From NCBI GenBank assembly GCA_019456225.1, contig VRUI01000005.1, positions 1 to 64,000 on the forward strand: 64,000 nt of DNA. The letters run 5' to 3'. Origin of the DNA: Planctomycetota bacterium. Its GTDB lineage: Bacteria; Planctomycetota; Phycisphaerae; Sedimentisphaerales; Anaerohalosphaeraceae. The notes beneath the pieces were generated by a model that was not told where the DNA came from, searched no databases, and worked only from the letters and a program-made list of their open reading frames with translations. Made by a program: the position numbers and the translations under genes. Numbering within the stretch: the stretch's first letter is position 1; each line of letters starts with the position of its first letter. Below, one piece after another: positions 43,653 to 52,114 of this stretch.

Positions 43653-44741
43653 TTATTTCTTTTTGCGTTTTTTCTTCTTCTTTTTCTTGTTTGATTTATT
43701 TGTTTTGTTGATCTTTTTGCGTTGCCGGGCTATTTCTTTTGCTTTTCGGTTTTGTTCCTGGCGACGTTCGAGCAGGTGTATCTCGTCTTTTAGCTTCTGG
43801 AAGTTTTCGATCCGCTGGGGGTCTATCTTTCCTTCTTCAAGTGCCTCGAGCACCGCACAGCCGGGTTCGTGGTCGTGGGTGCAGTCGCGGAATTTGCAGT
43901 TTTCGGCGAGAAGTTCGATATCCTCGAATGCCCGTTTAATGCCATCCTGATCCACCCACAGGTGCAGCTGACGCATTCCGGGGTTGTCTATCATCGCTCC
44001 TCCCTGGGGCAGCAGGATCAGTTCCCTGTGCGTTGTGGTGTGTCTGCCTTTGCTGTCGTCTTCTCTGACCGGGGCAACTGCCAGACGCTCGATTCCCAGT
44101 ATCGTGTTAATTATCGTGGATTTTCCCACGCCGGATGAGCCGAGCAGTGAGACTGTCTTGCCGCTTCCGAGATACTCGAAAAGAGGTTCAATGCCCTTGC
44201 CTTCGGTGGCGCAAATCGTGTGGATGGGGACGTCCGGAGCAACGAATTTTATCTGGGATATGTAGTACTCGACATCGTCGCAGAGATCGGATTTATTGAG
44301 GATGATGACAGGGTCTGCCCCGCTGTCCCATGCCAGTACGAGGTATCGTTCTATTCTTCTGAGATTAAAATCTTCGTCAAAGGCGGTTACGAGAAAAACT
44401 GTTTCGATGTTTACCGCGATTACCTGTTCTTCGTCGGCTTTTGCGACGCTTTTGCGTGTGAACTTGCTCTTGCGGGGCAAGATGGCGCGGATTACGGCTT
44501 TGTCTTCGTTTGGGATAAGCTTGACGGCAACCCAGTCGCCGACGGTTGGGTAGTCCGCTTTTGTCTGGGCGTCATAGTCGATCTTTCCGGCGAGAGCGGC
44601 GGTTAAGGGTCCGTCTTCTGTGTGGACCTGGTAGATGTGTTTGTGTTCGCGGATTACCCGGGCAGGGACTAGGCCCTTTTGTTTATGATCGGTGAAATGC
44701 TCTTCAAAAAACCGGTTCCATCCGAGTTCTCTTAAATCCAT
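43653..44741 (-). CDS. rsgA: Small ribosomal subunit biogenesis GTPase RsgA
   Basis: A 362-residue circularly permuted GTPase that helps mature the 30S subunit. An N-terminal OB fold is followed by the G4 motif NKSD (149-152), G1 GSSGVGKST (201-209) and G3 around DNPGMRQL. The zinc site with the spaced Cys and His residues CKFRDCTHDHEPGC follows. It ends in an unusually lysine-rich tail (about 20 basic residues), probably for rRNA contact. The ATG at 44741 with AGGGA upstream is preferred over a TTG at 44756. Confidence 0.94.
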   Translation of the reverse strand: MDLRELGWNRFFEEHFTDHKQKGLVPARVIREHKHIYQVHTEDGPLTAALAGKIDYDAQTKADYPTVGDWVAVKLIPNEDKAVIRAILPRKSKFTRKSVAKADEEQVIAVNIETVFLVTAFDEDFNLRRIERYLVLAWDSGADPVIILNKSDLCDDVEYYISQIKFVAPDVPIHTICATEGKGIEPLFEYLGSGKTVSLLGSSGVGKSTIINTILGIERLAVAPVREDDSKGRHTTTHRELILLPQGGAMIDNPGMRQLHLWVDQDGIKRAFEDIELLAENCKFRDCTHDHEPGCAVLEALEEGKIDPQRIENFQKLKDEIHLLERRQEQNRKAKEIARQRKKINKTNKSNKKKKKKKRKKK

Positions 44742-44822
44742 ATTATTCCCTGACAATCAAGATTAGCATTGATACGCTGGTTCCATCTTACTGATTATCA
44801 TCGGAAAGTCAAGAGATGGCGG

Positions 44823-45305
44823 TTATGCGGTTTCTTTGTAGACTACGATGAGTTTCAGTTTGCAGTCGGCAGCGGCGGCGAAAACAACCGCTTTATGCCC
44901 ATCTGCACCTGTTGCGGGAACCATTTCCTTGCCTTCCATTACCATCGGCACTGAAATTTCTATGTGTCCGACACTTTCGGCGATTCTGGACTTAAAGCCG
45001 CCAATAATAAGGTTGACCACCTCTCCGAAAGCATCTTGCACCTCTGAAGGTTCGATAGTATCGTCCGGCTCCATCATGAGCATGTTTTTTGCGATACATT
45101 CGGCAGATTTGTCGCAGCATTTCAGGATTACAGCACCCTGGAGGACATCTGTGAAAGTTATAGATCCGATCAGCGTTTTGCAGTCGTCAAGTTCGGCGTC
45201 AAAATCTTCAGCCTTTTCGATAGGCAGCATTATCATGGTATCAAAGGCCTCTTTTGCACCTAGCCAGAGACATTCTTCGAGTGCGACAGTTTCAATCATT
45301 TCCAT
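44823..45305 (-). CDS. CheX/CheC-like chemotaxis phosphatase domain protein
   Basis: A 160-residue protein of the CheC/CheX phosphatase superfamily. The dephosphorylating helix has DAFGEVVNLIIGG with Glu95 and Asn98 (the E-x2-N motif). It presumably removes phosphate from CheY-like response regulators. No other chemotaxis genes are near, so it may serve an unrelated regulator. Confidence 0.8.
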   Translation of the reverse strand: MEMIETVALEECLWLGAKEAFDTMIMLPIEKAEDFDAELDDCKTLIGSITFTDVLQGAVILKCCDKSAECIAKNMLMMEPDDTIEPSEVQDAFGEVVNLIIGGFKSRIAESVGHIEISVPMVMEGKEMVPATGADGHKAVVFAAAADCKLKLIVVYKETA

Positions 45306-45441
45306 TTTTCCTTTAAAAAACCGCAGTAATTACCTTAAAATCGACAAAAAACAGATGCGACTTTAGCCGGAAATAAAATTTGAATAAAGCGAAAAAACAG
45401 TTGTAAGATGCGTTTTGGCTGGTTACAATAATATTTCCTAT

Positions 45442-45516
45442 CGGGGCGTGGCGCAGTTTGGCTAGCGCGCATGACTGGGGGTCATGAGGTCGGAGGTTCA
45501 AGTCCTCTCGCCCCGA
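45442..45516 (+). tRNA. tRNA-Pro (anticodon GGG)
   Basis: A complete cloverleaf of 75 nt. The acceptor stem is CGGGGCG with CGCCCCG; the D-arm is GCGC/GCGC; the anticodon stem CATGA/TCATG encloses the loop CTGGGGG with anticodon GGG; the T-arm is GGAGG-TTCAAGT-CCTCT. The discriminator base is A and no CCA is encoded. A terminator follows seven bases later. Integrative elements commonly insert at the 3' end of tRNA genes, and the gene content changes right after this one. Confidence 0.95.
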
Positions 45517-45522
45517 CTACTT

Positions 45523-45563
45523 AACCCCTTGCGAGTAAAGCACTTGCAGGGGGTTTTCTTTTT
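45523..45563 (+). terminator. Terminator after tRNA-Pro
   Basis: AACCCCTTGC (45523-45532) pairs with GCAGGGGGTT (45546-45555), then TTCTTTTTT. Confidence 0.8.
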
Positions 45564-45696
45564 TCTGTATCATACCTTAAAGCTGGTCTTGTCTTATGCT
45601 TGTCTTTTTCAGAACTTGACAAAAGATTATCGGAGTTTACAATTTAATGAAAGTGAATCGTAACAAGGTAAGGTGACTTTTCTGAAAGGGAATGCA

Positions 45697-46410
45697 ATGG
45701 AAATAGGGGTTCTTATAGCGTTTTTTGTAGCTTACGTAGCTTGGCGGCAATATAAAACAGACCGTGATAAACTTAGGTTGGATTTGTACGACAAGAGATA
45801 TGAGATTTACCGAGCTTTAAAATTTCTGCTTGGATATATTTTACAAAACGGATACGTACGGCATGAACAAATTATGGAATTTTTGAAAGGAAGAAGAGAA
45901 GATGATTTTCTTTTTGACAAAGGCATCGTAGCCTACTTGCAGGATATACAAGCTAAAGCTAATGAACTGATGAATGCCGAAGTTGTTTTAGAGAATAATC
46001 CCAGTGATGCAGAACGTCCCGCAAAAGAAAAAGAAGTAATCAAGCTTAGGAAATGGTTTTATGAACAACACGAAATAGCCATAGATAAATTTGGTAAATA
46101 TTTAAAGTTTGAGATAATTGAACGACCGAGCCAGTTGCCGTTAATAATAATTATTATTACCTTAGGCATCGCTCTATTGCTATCAAATTTTACTAACAAT
46201 GAGCGATATTCAGTATCGTCCTCGGGTAACACTGCATTTGTTGTCGATACCAAAACAGGACAGTTGTGGATGCGGACAATCGGAGGTAGCTTTAATCTCG
46301 GTACGAATGAAAAACCCACAGCTGACTTCATCAATATTAACCCAAAAGATGCTAAAAGGGTCTCAGGGCAAGTCAAAGAATTTGAGAAAAAAAGAAAAGA
46401 CGAGCAATAA
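45697..46410 (+). CDS. Membrane-anchored protein of unknown function
   Basis: A 237-residue protein. It has an N-terminal transmembrane helix (about 2-16), a charged segment with RLDLYDKRYEIYRALKFLLGYI that I recognise as a recurring but unnamed family start, a helical middle, a second transmembrane segment (about 148-165) and a small C-terminal domain. AAGGG lies six bases before the ATG at 45697. First gene after the tRNA-Pro terminator. Function unknown. Confidence 0.65.
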   Translation: MEIGVLIAFFVAYVAWRQYKTDRDKLRLDLYDKRYEIYRALKFLLGYILQNGYVRHEQIMEFLKGRREDDFLFDKGIVAYLQDIQAKANELMNAEVVLENNPSDAERPAKEKEVIKLRKWFYEQHEIAIDKFGKYLKFEIIERPSQLPLIIIIITLGIALLLSNFTNNERYSVSSSGNTAFVVDTKTGQLWMRTIGGSFNLGTNEKPTADFININPKDAKRVSGQVKEFEKKRKDEQ

Positions 46411-46495
46411 CAAGTAATCTAGGCCAGCCTGACAGCGGTGGTTTTGGTTTGCCGACCTCCCACCGCAGTCGGCTGTCCGGAAAAGGTCGGCAAAA

Positions 46496-47491
46496 ATGGC
46501 TAAAAAACCAACAAAGACAGGCCCAGACCTTTGGGAATATCTGGACAAGAACAACGTGAGTTTGCCATCTATTCCTTCAGATTTGCGCATCAAGGTAAGG
46601 GGGGGGAACCCTGACTTTCAGCGTGAATTTTATTTGCTACCTCAGACTCTTACGACCGTTACTAATGTACGCACAGAGAATTTATCCTCAGACGAAAAAG
46701 ATAGCCTTTTTTTACAGATCCAAAGAGAGACCCGCAAGGTTTTGGATCACGTTTGTAACGAAGTAAGTAAATTCGCCGGTGCCGATATTTCTGAAGGTTG
46801 CATGGCTATCCTAAACGACTATCAGACATGGTCTGAAAAGGTGTTACAGTGGGCTAAACAATCAATGTTTGGCCAGAGTATTGACACTGATACTTTTTAT
46901 GAACTTTGGCGTGAGCATTCCAATCTCCAGAGAAGGCGCATACTGGCTGGAACAATCAATAGTAAGTACCTAGAAAAAACAGTTGCTGAGTTAGAAGAAA
47001 AACTTTCAAACATCAAATCACAACGGTCAGCAGGAACAGGGCAGAAAAACCCCTCGAAACCAAATATAAAGACTTGGGATGAGTTGACAATAGAATTTAT
47101 TGATGACGGCACGATAAAATATAAAGGGGCAGATAGGCAATGGCATCGTGTAAACTATGCAGAACTTGGTTTTCAAGATAGACGCAATGGATTGCCCAAC
47201 CAGCTTTGGGGGATACTCCGTACACTAGCAGAACAAAACACCCTAATAGCGAAAGGACTTCCTACATCCAAACACAGTCTTCCTATGGATACACAAAAAA
47301 GCATTGACCGTATTCGTAAAACACTCCGCGCTTACTTTGACTTGCAGGATATACCCATAGTGTATAATCGAACAAAACACAGATATTGTTGCAAGTTTAC
47401 TCTTAGAGAAGCGCAAGAAGATTTAGAATTATATGCCAAAAGAAAACATGCCAGAGAAGCAACCAGCTATAAGCCAGACTTAGATGCCTAA
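46496..47491 (+). CDS. Hypothetical protein with possible winged-helix end
   Basis: A 331-residue protein not recognised as a family. The N-terminal 130 residues are mixed; about 150-195 is a helical charged linker with low-complexity SQRSAGTGQKNPSK. The C-terminal third (about 200-315) contains WHRVNYAELGF, LWGILRTLAEQNT, IDRIRKTLRAYF and a beta hairpin-like YNRTKHRYCCKF, an arrangement that fits a winged helix-turn-helix. It may be a regulator or replication initiator of the element; this is inference only. Confidence 0.6.
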   Translation: MAKKPTKTGPDLWEYLDKNNVSLPSIPSDLRIKVRGGNPDFQREFYLLPQTLTTVTNVRTENLSSDEKDSLFLQIQRETRKVLDHVCNEVSKFAGADISEGCMAILNDYQTWSEKVLQWAKQSMFGQSIDTDTFYELWREHSNLQRRRILAGTINSKYLEKTVAELEEKLSNIKSQRSAGTGQKNPSKPNIKTWDELTIEFIDDGTIKYKGADRQWHRVNYAELGFQDRRNGLPNQLWGILRTLAEQNTLIAKGLPTSKHSLPMDTQKSIDRIRKTLRAYFDLQDIPIVYNRTKHRYCCKFTLREAQEDLELYAKRKHAREATSYKPDLDA

Positions 47492-47780
47492 ATTGTAGAG
47501 CGGTTCTAAGATTCCACCCCCATATAGCCTCTAAAACGAAATCTCCTTTTCGTTATTATTAAAAATCCCCAAAAAAGTTCCATTTTTTTATCGTAAAACC
47601 TGTGTTTTTAGCCACTTAAACCATATTTTTCTCCGCCTCGTTAATTGACTGCCCTTTAGTCCCATCATGTTGCACGAAATATCGAAATTTCGCCATATAA
47701 GGGTGAGAGGGTAAAAAAGCTTGGGTGTTTTTTGTCCATGGCTGAAACTGTAATGACGGTTGTTTATAAAAGGAAATATT

Positions 47781-47981
47781 ATGGAAATCAAATCAACAAA
47801 GCAAGTTGCGGTCTTGATTGGGGTTAAACCGAACAAGCTACAGCGGGCGGTCTGGGAAGGTAGAATTTCAGAGCCGAAAAAAGGCCCCGGAAATAGTTTC
47901 TACTGGACGGAAGCTGATATAAACCGAGCCTCGAAGGCGTTACTTAACAAACCTTACAGGCCGGAGGCAACGGGGGATTGA
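47781..47981 (+). CDS. MerR/excisionase-like HTH protein
   Basis: A 66-residue DNA-binding protein: TKQVAVLIGVKPNKLQRAVWEGRI, then FYWTEADINRASKALL, the pattern of a small winged-helix excisionase or MerR-type domain. The ATG at 47781 has AAGGA in good position; a TTG at 47760 is less likely. Its stop overlaps the next gene by one base (TGATG). Confidence 0.75.
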   Translation: MEIKSTKQVAVLIGVKPNKLQRAVWEGRISEPKKGPGNSFYWTEADINRASKALLNKPYRPEATGD

Positions 47982-48199
47982 TGAAAGCTTCAATCAAACT
48001 TGAACCATTATTGATCTCTGCTGACGATGCCGCAAAAATGCTAGGCGTTTCTCGCTCATTCTTTTATGAAATGTTATCCTCGGGCAGGTGTCCTGTCCGT
48101 CCTGTCCAATTTTCTAAACGCCGACTCTGGCGCGTTGATTTACTAATGGCATGGGTTCAGTCAGGTTGCCGGGCAGATTGGAGGCCCAAAAATGAGTAA
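47981..48199 (+). CDS. Excisionase-family (AlpA/HTH_17) protein
   Basis: A 72-residue protein with ISADDAAKMLGVSRSFFYEM, the canonical helix-turn-helix of excisionase-like proteins, and a wing with RPVQFSKRRLWRVDLLMAWV. It may regulate excision or transcription of the element. The ATG at 47981 overlaps the previous stop; the end overlaps the following CsrA-like gene by 8 bases. Confidence 0.82.
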   Translation: MKASIKLEPLLISADDAAKMLGVSRSFFYEMLSSGRCPVRPVQFSKRRLWRVDLLMAWVQSGCRADWRPKNE

Positions 48200-48362
48200 G
48201 GGCGGCTTAGTTTTAGACACGAAGAGGAACGAAATGTTCCAGTTGCGTGACGCTGAGACAGGGACAATCACGACAATAAAAATATTTTATCGAGACAGCG
48301 GAAGCCTCGCAGTGCGATTTGAGGCCCCCAAGAATATACTAATTAGCAGGAAAAAAGAATAA
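48192..48362 (+). CDS. csrA: CsrA-like carbon storage regulator homologue
   Basis: A 56-residue protein, too short for usual length cut-offs. The pattern matches CsrA strand by strand: GGLVLDTKRNEMFQL for LVLTRK-GESI, a TGTITTIKIFYRDSG hairpin, and the diagnostic VRFEAPKNILISRKKE for IEAPKDVSVHREE. CsrA binds GGA motifs in mRNA leaders and controls translation. It overlaps the previous gene by 8 bases (ATGAGTAA) and is 23 bases before the DNA polymerase gene. A CsrA copy on an element suggests post-transcriptional control of its own genes or of the host. Confidence 0.72.
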   Translation: MSKGGLVLDTKRNEMFQLRDAETGTITTIKIFYRDSGSLAVRFEAPKNILISRKKE

Positions 48363-48385
48363 AAATCATACGATGGAGCGTTAAA

Positions 48386-49537
48386 GTGGTACAAAGATCA
48401 AAACAATATGATTATTCGGCCAACAAAAAACTTAATAATTATGTCCGACTAAAATATCAAAATCAGTTGTCAAATGGAGCTTTACACGTGTATCTACTTG
48501 CAATGCCATATTTAGAAGAAAAGCAATCTGGTTTTTGCCAGCAAGTTACGGCTAACTACGATGAACTCGGGCAAGCTACATGCAGAGATTATTCCGGGAT
48601 GAAGAATCCTCTCTTGGAATTGAAAGGTGTTCTTTGCGAAGTTGTGATCGGTAAACCGATTAAGGGCGGGAAAAAGGCAACAGTTATCCGTAGATATAAC
48701 CTTCAAGAACTTAAAGAGAAGAAATTACAATCCAAAATAATTGATAAGAGTCCGGCCCATGCACAGACGCTGGCAAAAATACTGGAGAGCCGTTCATTTA
48801 TTTATGGTGATAATCTCACATACAAACCATATTGGGACGCCAGCAAGACCGGCAGAGTAGTATCGCATAAGCCGAATGTTCAGGGAGACAGCAAGAATGA
48901 TAGGGCCGAAAGACTCCGCCATGGCTTGCTAAAAGGGCAATTTTTATTCGATCTCGATATAAAGCAGGCAGAGCCGTCAATAATTCAGCAAGTTTTGAAA
49001 TATAAATTCCCTTCAGACCCTTACCAAATGCTTGCTGACGTTAGCGAGTTTGACCGCAAAGAGGCCAAGCAAAAGATCAATATGCTGGCTTATGCGATAA
49101 GTGCGGTCAAAATAGTTCGATATTGGTCACTTGAAGCGCAAGAGATGTTTTTGCCTTATGCAAAGCAACTCGACAAATACAAAGCTAAATTATGGGAATC
49201 TTGGAAACCTAAAGGCAAGCAAAGACGGTTTATAGATACGCTTGGAGGTTCAAGGGTTTATGCAGATAGAGGGCAGCGAAACAACAAAGGCAAAATACTT
49301 AACTGGCATATACAGGGAACAGTAGCAGATATTATAAATACCGCCTCTCTTGAGATTATCCAGAGAGAACAAGCGGAGGGATGGAAGTTTCTTTTTCCGG
49401 AACATGACAGTATATACGTTGTTGGTAAAAACCAACACCAGGAAAAACTAAAACAAGTAATTATCAGTAAGGCGAAAGATTTAAACTTGGATTTATCGGT
49501 AGGTGTACAGTCATACGTTGTTGGAAAAACCCAATAA
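48386..49537 (+). CDS. Compact family A DNA polymerase
   Basis: A 383-residue protein with the palm and fingers motifs of DNA polymerase I: SKTGRVVSHKPNVQ (TGR then PN-Q, about 153-166), motif A DLDIKQAEPSII (Asp189/Asp191, Glu196), motif B R-x3-K-x7-Y as RKEAKQKINMLAY (Arg224, Lys228, Tyr236), and motif C PEHDSIYV (His340, Asp341). No 3'-5' or 5'-3' exonuclease is present; the first 130 residues are unlike either. It starts with GTG and has GGAG eight bases upstream. Element-encoded minimal polymerases of this kind may replicate the element itself. An RNase HI gene lies 770 bases downstream. Confidence 0.85.
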   Translation: MVQRSKQYDYSANKKLNNYVRLKYQNQLSNGALHVYLLAMPYLEEKQSGFCQQVTANYDELGQATCRDYSGMKNPLLELKGVLCEVVIGKPIKGGKKATVIRRYNLQELKEKKLQSKIIDKSPAHAQTLAKILESRSFIYGDNLTYKPYWDASKTGRVVSHKPNVQGDSKNDRAERLRHGLLKGQFLFDLDIKQAEPSIIQQVLKYKFPSDPYQMLADVSEFDRKEAKQKINMLAYAISAVKIVRYWSLEAQEMFLPYAKQLDKYKAKLWESWKPKGKQRRFIDTLGGSRVYADRGQRNNKGKILNWHIQGTVADIINTASLEIIQREQAEGWKFLFPEHDSIYVVGKNQHQEKLKQVIISKAKDLNLDLSVGVQSYVVGKTQ

Positions 49538-49621
49538 CAAAAACACTGGCTTACTGTTTGAAAAAACCAACCCTTATACCATGTATATATGTTGATGTGG
49601 TTTTTTATTTATGTGAGTGAA

Positions 49622-49690
49622 AACAAACGAACCGAAACGAACGAAAACGAAAACGAGTGAAAAAAAAAACGAAACGAAAAACGAAAACGA
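49622..49690. repeat. ACGAAA-rich repeat tract
   Basis: About ten copies of ACGAAA, ACGAAAA or CGAAAC within 70 bases, all purine-rich on one strand, with a 10-A run. It lies between the DNA polymerase and DUF3102 genes in an otherwise gene-free spacer. Confidence 0.7.
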
Positions 49691-49773
49691 ATTGTGTAGT
49701 TTTTTAGTTGAACAGCTTTTTAAAACAGGAAAACTGAAAATCTTAAAAATTAAAGTAAATAGTAAAAGTAAAA

Positions 49774-50307
49774 ATGAAAAAAAACGAAATTGAAAAAAAC
49801 CGGGTTAATGAAATTCTCACACTTCACAATGAAATTGCAGGCTATTTGAAAATGTCGGTTGAGAAGGCGGTTAAGATCGGGCGATTATTGCAGGAACAGA
49901 AATCCGCTTTACCGCATGGGGAGTTTGTTGGATGGATCGAATTAAATATGCCGTTCAGTGATAGGACAGCCAGGAACTATATGCGATTGCACGAAAACCG
50001 GGACAAACTGGAAACTGTTTCCGATTTGACCTCGGCATATAAGTTATTGTCCCCCTCTACGGAAGATTCGAAGGTAGAAGACTGGCATAGTTACGTACAG
50101 AGACAAAAGCGAGAGTTGCACTCAGAGATGGATAGTCTTGACGACATTCCCGACATCTACCAGAGATTGACCGCCTGTAAATTGATTTACGATAAACTTC
50201 TTTGGTTGACTCAGTCTTGCGCCGAGGTTTTGTTATACACTGAGGCTCGATTGGGACAGCTTTTGGACGAACAAACAATGACAAGTAAACTACAGGTGCA
50301 ACTATGA
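49774..50307 (+). CDS. DUF3102 family protein
   Basis: A 177-residue protein. The N-terminal half (about 5-95) is the DUF3102 region: AVKIGRLLQEQKSALPHGEF, GWIELNMPFSDRTARNYMR and a following helix. Such proteins are common on plasmids and phages and are thought to bind DNA. A second part (about 100-177) is helical. It overlaps the RNase H gene by 4 bases (ATGA), suggesting a joint replication or maintenance role. Confidence 0.75.
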   Translation: MKKNEIEKNRVNEILTLHNEIAGYLKMSVEKAVKIGRLLQEQKSALPHGEFVGWIELNMPFSDRTARNYMRLHENRDKLETVSDLTSAYKLLSPSTEDSKVEDWHSYVQRQKRELHSEMDSLDDIPDIYQRLTACKLIYDKLLWLTQSCAEVLLYTEARLGQLLDEQTMTSKLQVQL

Positions 50308-50708
50308 TAGAAGGATATTTTGACGGCGGTTGTTGGGAGAATCCGGGCGGACACGCTTCTTGCGGTTGTTATATTGTAGGCGATACCGGAATCTTACTTG
50401 AAGAAGGATACTACATCGGACATGGTGAAAGTATGTCGAACAATGTCGCAGAATATGAGGGCTTAATCCGAGTACTGGAATTTCTGCTAGATGAACACAA
50501 GGACAGCCCGATTGTCATTTTTGGTGACTCAATGTTAGTCATAAAACAAATGTCCGGTAGCTGGAAGATTAAAAAAGGATTTTATGCCAGTAGAGCAAGA
50601 CAGGCCAAGGAACTAGCTACCAAGTTTACAAGCATAACTTTCCGGTGGATTCCAAGAGACGAAAACACTATTTGCGATAAACTGGCAGAGGCAGCAATGC
50701 ACGGTTAA
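50304..50708 (+). CDS. rnhA: Ribonuclease HI-like protein
   Basis: A 134-residue RNase H. The four catalytic carboxylates are visible: Asp7 in YFDGGCWENPGG, Glu50 in NNVAEYEGL, Asp75 in FGDSMLVIKQ and Asp125 in ENTICDKLAE. It degrades RNA in RNA-DNA hybrids and would be needed to remove primers if the element's own polymerase lacks an exonuclease. Starts at an ATG overlapping the previous stop. Confidence 0.88.
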   Translation: MIEGYFDGGCWENPGGHASCGCYIVGDTGILLEEGYYIGHGESMSNNVAEYEGLIRVLEFLLDEHKDSPIVIFGDSMLVIKQMSGSWKIKKGFYASRARQAKELATKFTSITFRWIPRDENTICDKLAEAAMHG

Positions 50709-51073
50709 ATCCGGTTATATGAATAAGCACAACTGACAGTAAAACACTCTTTAAAAAGTTAACATGGCGTCCATGCGACGATAATTTGAAGATCGGGGGA
50801 CTGGCGATCCCCCATCTTCTCACTTTGAACACCCGGGTTGAAAGACGAAGAAAAAAGAAAGAGCGGAAAATGGGGATATTATCAGGGCCGATTCAGAGAC
50901 AAATGGAGAGGTTTAGGGCCAAGTTGCAATAGTTTAAAAGAGGGCAGAGAATTGAAGGCTAAAAATGTATGGAATATCTTAGTTTGCGATAAGTTTGTTG
51001 GGCGCAAAAATATACCAAAGATTATGCTTGATATTGACCGAAATATGTTATAATGAACAAATAGGAGTTAGAT
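50709..51073. other. Spacer with strong hairpin
   Basis: A long perfect-looking hairpin lies at 50788-50819 (GAAGAT-C-GGGGGA with TCCCCC-ATCTTC). A short frame from a TTG at 50838 to 51053 (71 codons) has no ribosome binding site; it may be real but is not supported. The spacer precedes the first Panacea module. Confidence 0.45.
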
Positions 51074-51547
51074 ATGGAAAGCTATGATACACAACCAATT
51101 ACCACGGCCTCAGATTTGGCACAATATATTATTAATTTTGCCAATCATACAGGTGAGTTGTTGACAAATTTAAAATTACAGAAACTTTTGTATTATGCAC
51201 AGGGATGGCATTTGGCCCACTATAATCATTTACTGTTCAGTGATAAAATTGAGGCTTGGGTTCATGGCCCTGTTGTACCACACCTTTATCATCTTTACAA
51301 AAATGGGTGGGCACCTATAAATAGCGAAATAAACCAACGGCCAAAGTATTTGTTAGGGGTTGATAAGTGGTTAGTAGGTTTTTTGCGAGAGTATATGCCA
51401 ATCGATGCTTTCGAGTTGGAACAAATGACTCACCTTGAAAAGCCTTGGTTGGAAGCAAGAGGCGGAATCCCAGAAGATGAGATTTGTTCTAAAGCAATAG
51501 ACCCAGAAACCATGAAGAAGTATTTTGTGAGTCTTTTAAATGCCTAA
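51074..51547 (+). CDS. Panacea-domain (DUF4065/SocA-type) antitoxin, module 1
   Basis: A 157-residue protein with the Panacea pattern: ASDLAQYIINFANHTGELLTN, KLQKLLYYAQGWHLAHYN, EAWVHGPVVPHLYHLYK and a C-terminal helix. Panacea domains are chaperone-like antitoxin parts that neutralise diverse toxins encoded next to them. A GGAG site precedes the ATG. The end overlaps the next gene by 8 bases, which supports a toxin-antitoxin pair. Confidence 0.85.
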   Translation: MESYDTQPITTASDLAQYIINFANHTGELLTNLKLQKLLYYAQGWHLAHYNHLLFSDKIEAWVHGPVVPHLYHLYKNGWAPINSEINQRPKYLLGVDKWLVGFLREYMPIDAFELEQMTHLEKPWLEARGGIPEDEICSKAIDPETMKKYFVSLLNA

Positions 51548-52019
51548 GAAGCAATATTACAAAACCCAAACCACTTCTAACCCGAAATTCCCCAAAACAC
51601 CAATAAAAAAAATCACGCAATATTTGATGAGATTTTCTTTTAAGTATCTTGACCTTACCCACGAATTATTTACTTTTGAAGCAGTTTGCCAACAATATGG
51701 AAATGATTACTATAAAGACTATAAGCAAGCGTTATTAAAAAGATTGGCAAGTATTTCAACGTGGAAAGTTAATGATTTTAGGCAAAGCAATTCACGGGCG
51801 TTAAGAGCACACCCTATTAATTGGTTAAGCGATACAGTCCAGTTAACCGGATTAGGCATTCTGAATAATAGCGAGCCTGACGAGTGTGCTTATCAGTTCA
51901 ACATATCATTAAGTAAATATGGCCGTATAATCGGCTTTATGATAGATAACACTTTTTTTATTAGGTGGCTTGACCCCGGCCATCAATGCGATATAGGGAG
52001 GCATGGCAAAAGGCGCTAA
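51540..52019 (+). CDS. Putative toxin partner of Panacea module 1
   Basis: A 159-residue basic protein, starting within the Panacea gene. The C-terminal half holds YGRIIGFMIDNTFFIRWLDP, which I recall as a recurring ending of small toxin-like proteins; the N-terminal half is Lys- and Tyr-rich. By position it is the cognate toxin. Mechanism unknown. Confidence 0.6.
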   Translation: MPKKQYYKTQTTSNPKFPKTPIKKITQYLMRFSFKYLDLTHELFTFEAVCQQYGNDYYKDYKQALLKRLASISTWKVNDFRQSNSRALRAHPINWLSDTVQLTGLGILNNSEPDECAYQFNISLSKYGRIIGFMIDNTFFIRWLDPGHQCDIGRHGKRR

Positions 52020-52114
52020 TCATTAATTGATTTTTTATTCACCGAGTTTTCTATTAATCTAGGTCTTCAAATAGTGAATAAGTATTTTCCTGACCTGCAT
52101 ATCGCCGCACCTTC

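Noticed and set aside
50838-51053. A 71-codon frame starting with TTG
   Set aside because: No ribosome binding site and no family features; kept only as a note in the spacer entry.
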